Shown here: piece by piece, positions 8,901 to 16,411 of the stretch
Layout: the number at the start of each line of letters is the position of its first letter
How positions within the stretch are numbered: the stretch's first letter is position 1
NCBI RefSeq assembly: GCF_002797815.1
Contig: NZ_PGFJ01000002.1
Location: 992,001-1,056,000, forward strand
DNA: 64,000 nucleotides
From: Mucilaginibacter auburnensis
GTDB taxonomy: Bacteria > Bacteroidota > Bacteroidia > Sphingobacteriales > Sphingobacteriaceae
Reading direction: 5' to 3'
Made by a program: the position numbers and the translations under genes
The notes under the pieces: model-generated
Databases searched by the model: none
What the model was told of the DNA's origin: nothing
What the model saw: only the letters and a program-made list of their open reading frames with translations

Positions 8901-9587
8901 ATGCCTGCGTTGCAAAATATAAAAGTGGCTGTTGATGCTGTAGTATTTGGATATACTTCAAAAGAAGGCTTATCTGTACTGCTCATTAAACGGAACATAC
9001 AACCCTTTAAAAATACTTGGGCCCTTCCCGGTGGTTTGGTGGGAGACGATGAATCATTAGAAAATGCCGTGCAGCGTGAACTCAAAGAGGAAACCGGCGT
9101 TAACATTAACTACCTGGAGCAGTTGTACACCTTTGGGCAACCCGGGCGCGACCCGCGTAACCGAGCTATCTCCATCACTTATTACGGCTTGGTTAAACCA
9201 GACGTTTTTGAACTGCACGCCGATACAGATGCAAGCGATGTGGCCTGGTTCAATATAAAAAAACTACCACAATTAGCTTTTGATCACGCCGAAATTATTA
9301 GCGCAGCACACACTCGCCTAAAAAGCAAAATACTTTACCAACCTGTTGGTTTTGAGCTACTGGACCAGAAATTTCCCTTCTCTGAATTAGAAAAACTCTA
9401 CATGGCCGTATTAGACAGACCTATTGACCGCCGTAACTTTAAAAAGAAGGTGATGAAGTTTGGCTTTTTAGAAGAAACCACGGAAAAACAGGCTTTGGAA
9501 GGTGCAGGGCGACCGGGTAACCTGTTCCGCTTCAATACCGAAAAGTACTACCAATTGCAAAAACAGGGTATCAACTTCGAGTTATAG
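8901..9587 (+). CDS. nrtR: NrtR-like Nudix-winged-helix regulator of NAD metabolism
   Basis: 228 residues. An N-terminal Nudix domain (about 5-145) is followed by a winged-helix-like C-terminal domain (about 150-225, with RRNFKKKVMKFGFLEET and GRPGNLFRFN), the architecture of NrtR-family repressors. Classical NrtRs sense ADP-ribose or NAD-related ligands with a Nudix fold that does not hydrolyse them. Here the Nudix box GX5EX7REUXEEXGU is fully intact (GLVGDDESLENAVQREL...EETG), so hydrolysis remains possible. It sits 81 bases upstream of the nadM-NAMPT-prs operon on the same strand. Regulation of that operon is inferred from position and from the half-sites before nadM. Confidence 0.78.
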   Translation: MPALQNIKVAVDAVVFGYTSKEGLSVLLIKRNIQPFKNTWALPGGLVGDDESLENAVQRELKEETGVNINYLEQLYTFGQPGRDPRNRAISITYYGLVKPDVFELHADTDASDVAWFNIKKLPQLAFDHAEIISAAHTRLKSKILYQPVGFELLDQKFPFSELEKLYMAVLDRPIDRRNFKKKVMKFGFLEETTEKQALEGAGRPGNLFRFNTEKYYQLQKQGINFEL

Positions 9588-9615
9588 CTCTTTCATCAAA
9601 AAAATAAAAAAATAA

Positions 9616-9650
9616 TTTGCGTATTAAAAACGCATATTTATATTTGCGTA
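9616..9650 (+). promoter_or_regulatory. Promoter and candidate NrtR operator of the NAD salvage operon
   Basis: TTTG (9616-9619), a 19-nt spacer and TATATTTG (9639-9646) match the Bacteroidetes promoter exactly. TGCGT half-sites lie at 9618-9622 (+), 9630-9634 (reverse, ACGCA) and 9645-9649 (+). The outer ones overlap the -33 and -7 boxes, so a bound repressor would block polymerase. The nadM ATG is at 9669. Confidence 0.65.
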
Positions 9651-9668
9651 TAATTAACACAAATTAAA

Positions 9669-10565
9669 ATGAAAACAGCAGTTATCATAGCCCGCTTCCA
9701 AACACCGTATCTGCACAATGGTCACAAACAATTAATTGATACGGTTAAGCAGCGCCATGCAAAGCTCATCATACTGTTAGGTGTGAGCCCGATAGTTGGC
9801 AGCCGTAAAAACCCTTACGACTATTACACTCGCGAGAAGATGATCAAAAAAGATTACCCTGAAGTAATTGTATTGCCGGTAAGCGATCATCCGAGCGACA
9901 AAACATGGTCGGAAAGTATTGATAATCTGCTTAAAAGTGTTTTCCCGGCGGAGCAATTCTGTTTGTTTGGCAGTCGCGATAGCTTTATTCCTTATTATGA
10001 AGGGCGTTTTGAAACCATAGAACTGCCTGAACATGGCGACTACAACGCTACCGAACTGCGAAAACAGTACGCCGATAAGGTTTTTGATTCAAACGACTTT
10101 CGCGCCGGTATACTTTACGCTTATTACAACCAATACACTAAGGTATACCCTACCGTTGATATAGCGGTTTTCAGAAATAACAAAACAGAAATTCTGTTAG
10201 GCAAAAAATCAACTAATAACAAATGGCGCTTTATAGGTGGCTTTTCTGATCCGGAAGATGAGTGTTATGAAGATGCTGCCAAACGTGAACTCGCTGAAGA
10301 ATGCGGACCAATGGAAACCGGTGCCATGACGTATGAAACCTCACGTAAAATAAATGACTGGCGCTATCGTAACGAGGCCGACAAGATCATTACCCTGCTA
10401 TTTAGCTGCGATTTTATAAGTGGCAGTCCCGCAGCACAGGACGACATTATTGATCTGAACTGGTTTGCTTTAGCTGATATCCCACAGATGATCGAGAATG
10501 AAACCATCAGCGATGAGCATATAGAATTATTCAATTTTATCCTTAACAAATACCTAAACAAATAA
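9669..10565 (+). CDS. nadM: Bifunctional NadM-Nudix: NMN adenylyltransferase and ADP-ribose pyrophosphatase
   Basis: 298 residues. The N-terminal nucleotidyltransferase domain (about 1-165) has the (H/T)xGH signature as HNGH and a late motif GDYNATELRKQ. The C-terminal Nudix domain (about 168-298) has the box GGFSDPEDE...KRELAEECG; relative to the canonical box there is one extra residue before the first Glu. The first domain makes NAD+ from NMN and ATP. The second, by family precedent, splits ADP-ribose to ribose-5-phosphate and AMP. It is the first gene of the operon, 5 bases from the NAMPT gene. The fusion is known in bacteria and phages. Confidence 0.9.
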   Translation: MKTAVIIARFQTPYLHNGHKQLIDTVKQRHAKLIILLGVSPIVGSRKNPYDYYTREKMIKKDYPEVIVLPVSDHPSDKTWSESIDNLLKSVFPAEQFCLFGSRDSFIPYYEGRFETIELPEHGDYNATELRKQYADKVFDSNDFRAGILYAYYNQYTKVYPTVDIAVFRNNKTEILLGKKSTNNKWRFIGGFSDPEDECYEDAAKRELAEECGPMETGAMTYETSRKINDWRYRNEADKIITLLFSCDFISGSPAAQDDIIDLNWFALADIPQMIENETISDEHIELFNFILNKYLNK

Positions 10566-10570
10566 ATATC

Positions 10571-11986
10571 ATGAAACGCGAAAACTTAGTTTTGTTGGCC
10601 GATGCCTATAAATATGCTCACCATAAATTTTACTACCCCCGTACCATGCAAATATACAGCTACCTGGAAAGCCGTGGCGGTATGTTTGATGAGACCATAT
10701 TTTTCGGTCTGCAATATTTTTTAAGAGCATACCTGGAAGGCCCTGCTTTTACACAACTGGATATTGATGAGGCCGAAGAGTTTTTGAAGCAGGTATTTGG
10801 CCGCGACGATGTTTTTGACCCGGCAAAATTTCAATATATTTTAGATAAGCATAAAGGCCGTTTGCCCATACGCATTAAAGCGGTTGCCGAAGGTACAGCT
10901 GTACCTACGGGCAATGTGTTAATGACCATTGAAAACACCGACCCGGAATGTTACTGGCTTACCAATTTTTTAGAAACCCTGTTGATGCAGGTTTGGTACC
11001 CTTGTACGGTAGCAACGCTAAGCAATCAAATAAAAAAAATAGTTAAGCAGTTTTATACCGAAACAGCTACCGAGGGTGCGGAAGCCGGAATTGACTTTGT
11101 ATTGAATGACTTTGGCTTTAGAGGCGTAAGCAGTGTTGAAAGCGCTAAACTGGGCGGTGCGGCCCATTTGCTCAACTTTGCAGGCAGCGATAACCTGGCC
11201 GGCAGTGGCATGGCCATTAATTATTACAACGCCCAAAAAGTTTATGGCTTGAGCATTCCGGCTACCGAACATAGTATTTGTACGCTACTGGGCCGCGAAG
11301 GCGAACTGGAAGTTTTTAAGCACGTGCTACGTACGTTTCCAACCGGCACCATCGCCTGCGTATCTGACAGTTTTAACATTTTTAAAGCTTGCGAAGAATA
11401 TTGGGGCGAAGAACTACGCGATGAGATACTAAAGCGGGATGGTACCTTAGTTATTCGTCCGGATAGCGGCGACCCGATCATGACCTTGCTGGAGGTCTTT
11501 AACATACTGTTTAAAAAATTCGGCTTTACTACTAATGCTAAGGGGTACAAAGTATTGCCTAAGCAGGTAAGAGTAATACAGGGCGATGGCGTTAATTATA
11601 ACGAGATCATTAACCTGTATAACGCACTAAAAGCTAACGGCATCAGCGCCGAAAATCTGGTATTGGGCATGGGCGGCGCGCTACTGCAAAAGGTAGACAG
11701 GGACACGCAAAAATTTGCCTTGAAATGCAGCGCCGCGGTGATTAACGGAAAGGAAGTTGCCGTAGAGAAAAATCCTACCGAAATGGACGCACAAGGCAAC
11801 ATAACCCCCAGTTTTAAAAAGAGCAAGGCCGGCCGCTTAAAACTGATAAAAGTGAACGGTCAGTTTAAAACGGTGAACCAAGATGCCGAGACTGATTTTG
11901 CTGACCAATTGATAACCGTTTTTGAGAACGGAGAATTGCTCAACACTATTACCTTTGAACAGGCCAAAGCCAACGCCAACAAATAA
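10571..11986 (+). CDS. nadV: Nicotinamide phosphoribosyltransferase (NAMPT)
   Basis: A 471-residue enzyme, close to the 491 residues of human NAMPT. It converts nicotinamide and PRPP to NMN. Conserved blocks are FGFRGVSS, the GSDNLAG loop, the catalytic-His context TEHS, the phosphate-binding IRPDSGDP and VIQGDG. The nearest functional alternative is the phage-type enzyme that joins nicotinamide to ADPR-pyrophosphate, a homologous fold, and sequence alone does not exclude it. Gaps of 5 bases upstream and 4 bases downstream show tight co-transcription with nadM and prs. Confidence 0.92.
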   Translation: MKRENLVLLADAYKYAHHKFYYPRTMQIYSYLESRGGMFDETIFFGLQYFLRAYLEGPAFTQLDIDEAEEFLKQVFGRDDVFDPAKFQYILDKHKGRLPIRIKAVAEGTAVPTGNVLMTIENTDPECYWLTNFLETLLMQVWYPCTVATLSNQIKKIVKQFYTETATEGAEAGIDFVLNDFGFRGVSSVESAKLGGAAHLLNFAGSDNLAGSGMAINYYNAQKVYGLSIPATEHSICTLLGREGELEVFKHVLRTFPTGTIACVSDSFNIFKACEEYWGEELRDEILKRDGTLVIRPDSGDPIMTLLEVFNILFKKFGFTTNAKGYKVLPKQVRVIQGDGVNYNEIINLYNALKANGISAENLVLGMGGALLQKVDRDTQKFALKCSAAVINGKEVAVEKNPTEMDAQGNITPSFKKSKAGRLKLIKVNGQFKTVNQDAETDFADQLITVFENGELLNTITFEQAKANANK

Positions 11987-11990
11987 TAAC

Positions 11991-12899
11991 ATGAAGAAGA
12001 TATTATTCGCCATTAAAGAATACGAATACTTAGCCGAAAAATTAATGGCCTGCGGTGATTTTAAGAAAGGTAAGTTAGAGGTAAGCACCTTTACAGATGG
12101 TGAACGCTACCAGCGAATAATCACCCCGATTGAAGACCGTGATGTTGTGGTATTGGGCGGCACAGTAAACGATAGCGCCACGCTTGAACTTTTTGATCTG
12201 GCATCATCGCTGGTGAGTTATGGGGTTAAATCGCTCACACTGGTTATTCCTTACTTTGGCTATTCAACCATGGAACGCGCTGTATTAAGCGGCGAAATTG
12301 TAACTGCTAAAACCCGTGCACGATTGCTTTCGGCCATCCCGAGGTCGAACCGCGGTAACAAGGTACTGTTGTTTGATCTTCATTCTGAAGGTATACAATA
12401 TTATTTTGAGCATGATCTGTACCCTGTGCATGTGTACTGTAAAGACATTATTTTAAAGGCAGCACGCGAATTTGGATGCGACAACTTTGTTATGGCCAGC
12501 ACAGATGCAGGCAGGGCCAAGTGGGTAGAATCATTAGCCAATGATCTGGGTGTTAACGCGGCCTTTATACTCAAGCGTCGACTTAAAGGCGACCATACGG
12601 AGGTAAGCGCTATTAACGCTGATGTGGATGGCAAAACAGTAATTATTTATGACGATATGATACGCTCGGGCGGAAGCATTATTAATGCGGCTAAAACCTA
12701 CAAGGATGCAGGAGCGGGAGATATTTACGTTATAACCACGCATGGCCTGTTTGTAAACGACGGCTTAAACAAATTGAAAAACTGCGGATTTATTAAAAAA
12801 TTGATCTGTACAGATTCGCATGTTAACACACAGAATATAACAGATGATTTTGTGGAGGTTAGAAGTTTGGCGGAGTTGATCTGTGGGGTGTTGAGGTAA
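11991..12899 (+). CDS. prs: Ribose-phosphate pyrophosphokinase-like enzyme (PRPP synthetase family)
   Basis: 302 residues from the ATG at 11991; an upstream in-frame start at 11922 would overlap the NAMPT gene by 65 bases. Conserved PRPP-synthetase elements are FTDGE, VIPYFGY, FDLHSEGIQYYF, the catalytic-loop KRR and the PRPP loop IIYDDMIRSGGS. The loop after PYFGY, usually RQDRK in bacterial Prs and contacting the ATP adenine, reads STMERA here. The protein is also shorter than housekeeping Prs (about 315). It probably supplies PRPP to NAMPT inside the operon, but an ADP-ribose pyrophosphokinase role is possible. Confidence 0.82.
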   Translation: MKKILFAIKEYEYLAEKLMACGDFKKGKLEVSTFTDGERYQRIITPIEDRDVVVLGGTVNDSATLELFDLASSLVSYGVKSLTLVIPYFGYSTMERAVLSGEIVTAKTRARLLSAIPRSNRGNKVLLFDLHSEGIQYYFEHDLYPVHVYCKDIILKAAREFGCDNFVMASTDAGRAKWVESLANDLGVNAAFILKRRLKGDHTEVSAINADVDGKTVIIYDDMIRSGGSIINAAKTYKDAGAGDIYVITTHGLFVNDGLNKLKNCGFIKKLICTDSHVNTQNITDDFVEVRSLAELICGVLR

Positions 12900-12926
12900 T
12901 CTGCTTTGAGGATATATGCCTGTCGA

Positions 12927-13043
12927 CTCACCCCCTGCCCCTCTTTACGCAGTAGAGAGGGGGGATTTTTAAACAGCAATCCTAAGCCAACTTTCCGCCG
13001 AAGGCGAAGAGAGGGCAGACCAGCGTAGCGAGATCGGGTAAGT
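12927..13043. repeat. ~117 bp intergenic repeat, copy 2
   Basis: Same family as 7883-8000, with the terminal change GGGTAAGT. It lies 27 bases after the prs stop codon and 14 bases before copy 3. A 157-codon frame on the minus strand across these copies is only the repeat translated. Confidence 0.85.
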
Positions 13044-13057
13044 ACCTTGCAAAGCGA

Positions 13058-13175
13058 CTCACCCCTTGCCCCTCTCTGCTGCGTAAAGAGGAGGGATTTT
13101 TTTAAACAGCTTCCTAAGCCCTCTTTCCGCCGAAGGCGAAGAGAGGGCAGACCAGCGTAGCGAGGTCGGGTGAGT
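13058..13175. repeat. ~117 bp intergenic repeat, copy 3
   Basis: A tandem neighbour of copy 2 with inverted ends CTCACCCC and GGGTGAGT. It differs from copy 1 at a minority of positions, mostly in the arms, as expected for a structured element. Confidence 0.85.
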
Positions 13176-13436
13176 AATTTGAAAAGCGACGGTAGCACTG
13201 TGCGAGATCTTTAGGCATCAATAAAAATCCAATAATCCCCTAAATCATAAAAATTTTAATTCAGACACACTTAGTGTACCCAACCCTGTCCCATCTGGTG
13301 GACCAAAAAACCTATAACGTCAACTTAATTTCGGAAATAGTTGTCCCAAAATGGTCAGTAGAAGTTTCAAGTATATGAAAATAAGATCAATACAAAACAA
13401 CACAATTCGCATTCACGCATACGCATGTGGGACAAC
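13176..13436. other. Non-coding stretch with a 9-bp inverted repeat
   Basis: No gene is visible. GTTGTCCCA (13340-13348) and TGGGACAAC (13428-13436) are perfect inverted arms 97 bp apart, the right arm touching the lnt stop codon. ACTTAGTGT also occurs twice. This may be a remnant of a small mobile element; evidence is thin. Confidence 0.35.
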
Positions 13437-15071
13437 TTAGTGTTCCAATGTACTGACAGGCTTACGCTTGAATCGCATTTTAACCGCTACAAACAAAATC
13501 CCCAATATGGCTAAAAAGCTACCGGTTTTAGGCAGGTAATCGCCGTGCTCAACGTAAAAGGTAATATCGCTATTGAGGTTAATATTCTGCTTCAAAGCTG
13601 CACGCACCCACCATTTGCTTTGCTGCACAATATCGCCCCGCTGATTAATAAAAGCAGATATACCGGTATTGGCAGAGCGCGCTACCCATCTACGGGTTTC
13701 TATAGCGCGCAGCTTGGCATAGTCAAGGTGCTGATCTTTGCCGGAGGTATTCTCCCACCAGCCGTCGTTAGTTATAATGGCAATGAACTGGGCACCTTTT
13801 TTAACCGCGCCGCCTACCCACTCACCCCAGATAGACTCGTAGCAAATAACGGGGGCCGCGCCTATTCCACTTTGCGAGTACAACACGCCCGGCTCCTCCT
13901 GCCCTGCATAGCTGCCCACCGCACCACCCAGGTGCTCAAACACAGGCGTTAAAAATGAGAGTGCCTTACCAAAAGGTAGTTCCTCCGCACCCGGCACCAG
14001 CTTTGACTTATGGTAGAACTGCACCTGTGCCGAATTTTCTATATTAACAGCCGCGTTGTATCTATCATAAAACTGACCGCTGCCCGGCACAGGACTGGCT
14101 GTATTGGTTTTACGGTCGTTGAATATTTTGCTGGTTTCGGCACCGGTTAAAAGGTTGCCGTTAGGATAACGTTTTAAAAACTGCTGGGCCTGCCAAAAAA
14201 ACTGGTCAGTGCGGATACGGTCCTCATCGATCACCTTGGGCAGAGCAGTTTCGGGCCATATAAAGAACTCAGTATTCACCTGCCCTACAGAGTCTGACAG
14301 GTGCGTTAAGATCTGGAACTGCTCATATGCCGGGATAAAGCCGCTTTTGCCGTATGGGTCAATATTAGGCTGTACTACCACCACATTGGAGGGGTCGGGC
14401 TGTTCTTTATACGTGTTATAAGTATACAGCGAGAAGCTCAATGGCAACACCAACATTAGTACCAATGCCGTAACAAGCTTTAACCGTGTTGGCTTTGCCT
14501 GCGCTTCGGATAGGCCGATGTACAGCAGGAAGACGAGTATGTTCACTGCCCAGATCCAAATGGTACCACCGTATACGCCGGTATACTCATACCACTGCAC
14601 CCACTGGTGCGCAACGGCGAAGCCGTTGCCTAAGGTCATCCAAGGGAAAGCGAGGTCCCAGGTTTGGTGCAGGTACTCGTAAGCTATCCAGAAACACACC
14701 AAGGCTATCAGTCCCTTGCTTCTGTTGGTTATTAGCCGGAACCTGTAATACAACCAAAACGCCGATGCCATCAGCAACGGACCAAGCGCATAAGGTATTA
14801 AAGAAATAGGCACTGCCACCACTTCTCCAACTAACTTAAGTGAATTGTACACCCAGTAAATGCTCAGCGTGTTCCAAACAAAAAAACCTAAAAAAACAGT
14901 CTCAAATATTTTGGCGCCCTTGCGTGTATAGTTTGATTTGATGATGTTTTCTACCGCCATCAACATGGGCACCAAGCCAAAAAACAAAAAGAAAGTGGTA
15001 TAGTGCATAGGCGGCCAGGCCAGCCACAACATTAACCCCGAAAATATAGCTAAAAGGATGTTCTTCTTCAT
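13437..15071 (-). CDS. lnt: Apolipoprotein N-acyltransferase
   Basis: A 544-residue inner-membrane enzyme that transfers the third acyl chain to lipoprotein N-terminal cysteines. Several membrane helices (about residues 1-215) precede a periplasmic nitrilase-like domain (about 228-500) and a final membrane helix. The Glu-Lys-Cys triad is visible as E274 (FIWPETALP), K355 (YHKSKLVPG) and C410 (VICYESIW). The start ATG overlaps the upstream DUF1572 stop by ATGA, so translation is coupled. Confidence 0.95.
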   Translation of the reverse strand: MKKNILLAIFSGLMLWLAWPPMHYTTFFLFFGLVPMLMAVENIIKSNYTRKGAKIFETVFLGFFVWNTLSIYWVYNSLKLVGEVVAVPISLIPYALGPLLMASAFWLYYRFRLITNRSKGLIALVCFWIAYEYLHQTWDLAFPWMTLGNGFAVAHQWVQWYEYTGVYGGTIWIWAVNILVFLLYIGLSEAQAKPTRLKLVTALVLMLVLPLSFSLYTYNTYKEQPDPSNVVVVQPNIDPYGKSGFIPAYEQFQILTHLSDSVGQVNTEFFIWPETALPKVIDEDRIRTDQFFWQAQQFLKRYPNGNLLTGAETSKIFNDRKTNTASPVPGSGQFYDRYNAAVNIENSAQVQFYHKSKLVPGAEELPFGKALSFLTPVFEHLGGAVGSYAGQEEPGVLYSQSGIGAAPVICYESIWGEWVGGAVKKGAQFIAIITNDGWWENTSGKDQHLDYAKLRAIETRRWVARSANTGISAFINQRGDIVQQSKWWVRAALKQNINLNSDITFYVEHGDYLPKTGSFLAILGILFVAVKMRFKRKPVSTLEH

Positions 15072-15604
15072 TTAGAATTGTTAGTACGATACTTGTCAGC
15101 CATTTGCTGGTAAAACTGTTTTGATTGTCCCTTCGGAACGGTTAATGATTTCCAGTGTTCAGCACGCATCTTGCCTATCAGCACTATTTGCCCGATGTGG
15201 TAAGGCACATGCGCCAACTGACGGTTGATGGCATCAACAACTTTATGCGGCTCATGCCTTATGTAAACGGTTTTACCCCAATCATCCGGAGTTAGCGCTT
15301 TTAATGCAGATAACAGGCAGTTCCAACCCTCGTTCCATTTTTGCAGAAACTCTTTGCGGTTGCTTATATTTTGCTCAAACTCACCATCTCTATCGCGCCA
15401 GGGCTTGTCGCCATCCGTAGTTAAAAAGTCGGTCCAGCGGGATAGCATATTGCCGTGCAGGTGTTGAACAATTATAGCTATGCTGTTGCTTTCCTCATTA
15501 TATTGCCAAAACAGGTCTTCATCGCGCAGTTGCTCAAAAGTGCGCTCGGCAACACCTTTGTGGTATTCAAACTGCTTGATCGCGCTTTTTAAATAATCTT
15601 CCAT
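15068..15604 (-). CDS. DUF1572 / DinB-superfamily protein
   Basis: A 178-residue four-helix protein of the DinB/YfiT-like superfamily. Three metal-ligand histidines appear as VQHLHGN (about residue 47), near IRHEPHKV and in LAHVPYHIGQI. The motif HVPYHIGQIVLIGK is the DUF1572 signature. Members are divalent-metal proteins, sometimes thiol-dependent transferases, with mostly unknown substrates. The gene lies between rsmI (11-base gap) and lnt (4-base overlap), giving a three-gene operon. Confidence 0.85.
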   Translation of the reverse strand: MEDYLKSAIKQFEYHKGVAERTFEQLRDEDLFWQYNEESNSIAIIVQHLHGNMLSRWTDFLTTDGDKPWRDRDGEFEQNISNRKEFLQKWNEGWNCLLSALKALTPDDWGKTVYIRHEPHKVVDAINRQLAHVPYHIGQIVLIGKMRAEHWKSLTVPKGQSKQFYQQMADKYRTNNSK

Positions 15605-15615
15605 AAAATTGTGCT

Positions 15616-16296
15616 TTATTGTTTACCTGCAACACAGATCACAAACTCACCTTTAACCGGATGGGTTTCGTAATAAGTTTTTACCTCGGCTACGGTACCG
15701 CGTACAGTTTCTTCAAACATTTTGGTTAGCTCGCGCGATACGGACAGTTGTCTGTCTGTACCAAAATAAGTAGCCATTTCGTCCAGTGTTTTTAACAAAC
15801 GGTGCGGCGACTCGTAAAGTATAATAGTGCGCTCCTCTTCGGCTAAAAATTTGTAGCGGGTTTGGCGACCTTTTTTAAGCGGTAAAAATCCCTCAAAACA
15901 AAACTTATCAGTAGGAAAGCCGGAATTAACCAGCGCCGGAACAAAAGCGGTAGCGCCCGGCAGGCACTCCACGGCTATATTAAACTTCAAAGCCTCACGC
16001 ACCAGGTAAAAACCCGGATCGGAAATAGCGGGCGTGCCTGCATCAGATATTAAAGCTATGTTTTTCCCTTGCAGCAAAAACTTAACTATCTCATTACTCG
16101 ACTGGTGTTCATTATGCTGATGATGCGCAAATACCTTTTGCTGTATATCAAAGTGCTTCAACAGTGGTGCCGATGTACGCGTATCTTCAGCTAATATCAG
16201 ATCAGCTTCTTTCAATATCCGGATAGCCCTGAAGGTGATATCCTCCAGATTACCGATGGGTGTAGGAACGAGGTATAGTTTGCCTGTTGGGTTCAT
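15616..16296 (-). CDS. rsmI: 16S rRNA 2'-O-ribose C1402 methyltransferase RsmI
   Basis: A 226-residue SAM-dependent tetrapyrrole-methylase-fold enzyme. Signature segments are LYLVPTPIGNLEDITFRA, LAEDTR, SDAGTPAISDPG, LPGATAFVPAL and ESPHRL. It modifies C1402 of 16S rRNA, which in E. coli affects decoding fidelity. It is shorter than E. coli RsmI (286 residues), as is usual for Bacteroidetes. First gene of the rsmI-DUF1572-lnt operon. Confidence 0.95.
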   Translation of the reverse strand: MNPTGKLYLVPTPIGNLEDITFRAIRILKEADLILAEDTRTSAPLLKHFDIQQKVFAHHQHNEHQSSNEIVKFLLQGKNIALISDAGTPAISDPGFYLVREALKFNIAVECLPGATAFVPALVNSGFPTDKFCFEGFLPLKKGRQTRYKFLAEEERTIILYESPHRLLKTLDEMATYFGTDRQLSVSRELTKMFEETVRGTVAEVKTYYETHPVKGEFVICVAGKQ

Positions 16297-16304
16297 AGCT
16301 TAGC

Positions 16305-16379
16305 GTCGATAGTCTATGGACGATAGACCATAGCTTCATCCAAACAAAAACTATGGACCATGGACTATCGGCTATCGAC
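16305..16379. repeat. Long imperfect inverted repeat between rsmI and serS
   Basis: Arms of 29 nt at 16305-16333 and 16351-16379 pair at 22 positions around a 17-nt loop. The arms are built from iterated CTATGGAC/GATAGAC words. It lies between two divergent gene starts, so it is not a terminator for either. Confidence 0.7.
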
Positions 16380-16386
16380 TAATTTA

Positions 16387-16394
16387 TATCTTTG
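16387..16394 (+). promoter_or_regulatory. -7 box of serS
   Basis: TATCTTTG matches TAnnTTTG, 17 bases before the serS ATG. The expected -33 region falls in the right arm of the inverted repeat and lacks TTTG. Confidence 0.5.
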
Positions 16395-16411
16395 CCTTAA
16401 AATTAAAAACA

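Noticed and set aside
12725-13198. 157-codon frame on the minus strand across the prs 3' end and two repeats
   Set aside because: It is the translation of two ~117 bp repeat copies (the LTRxRYAGLPSLRLRRK phrase recurs) and overlaps the prs gene.
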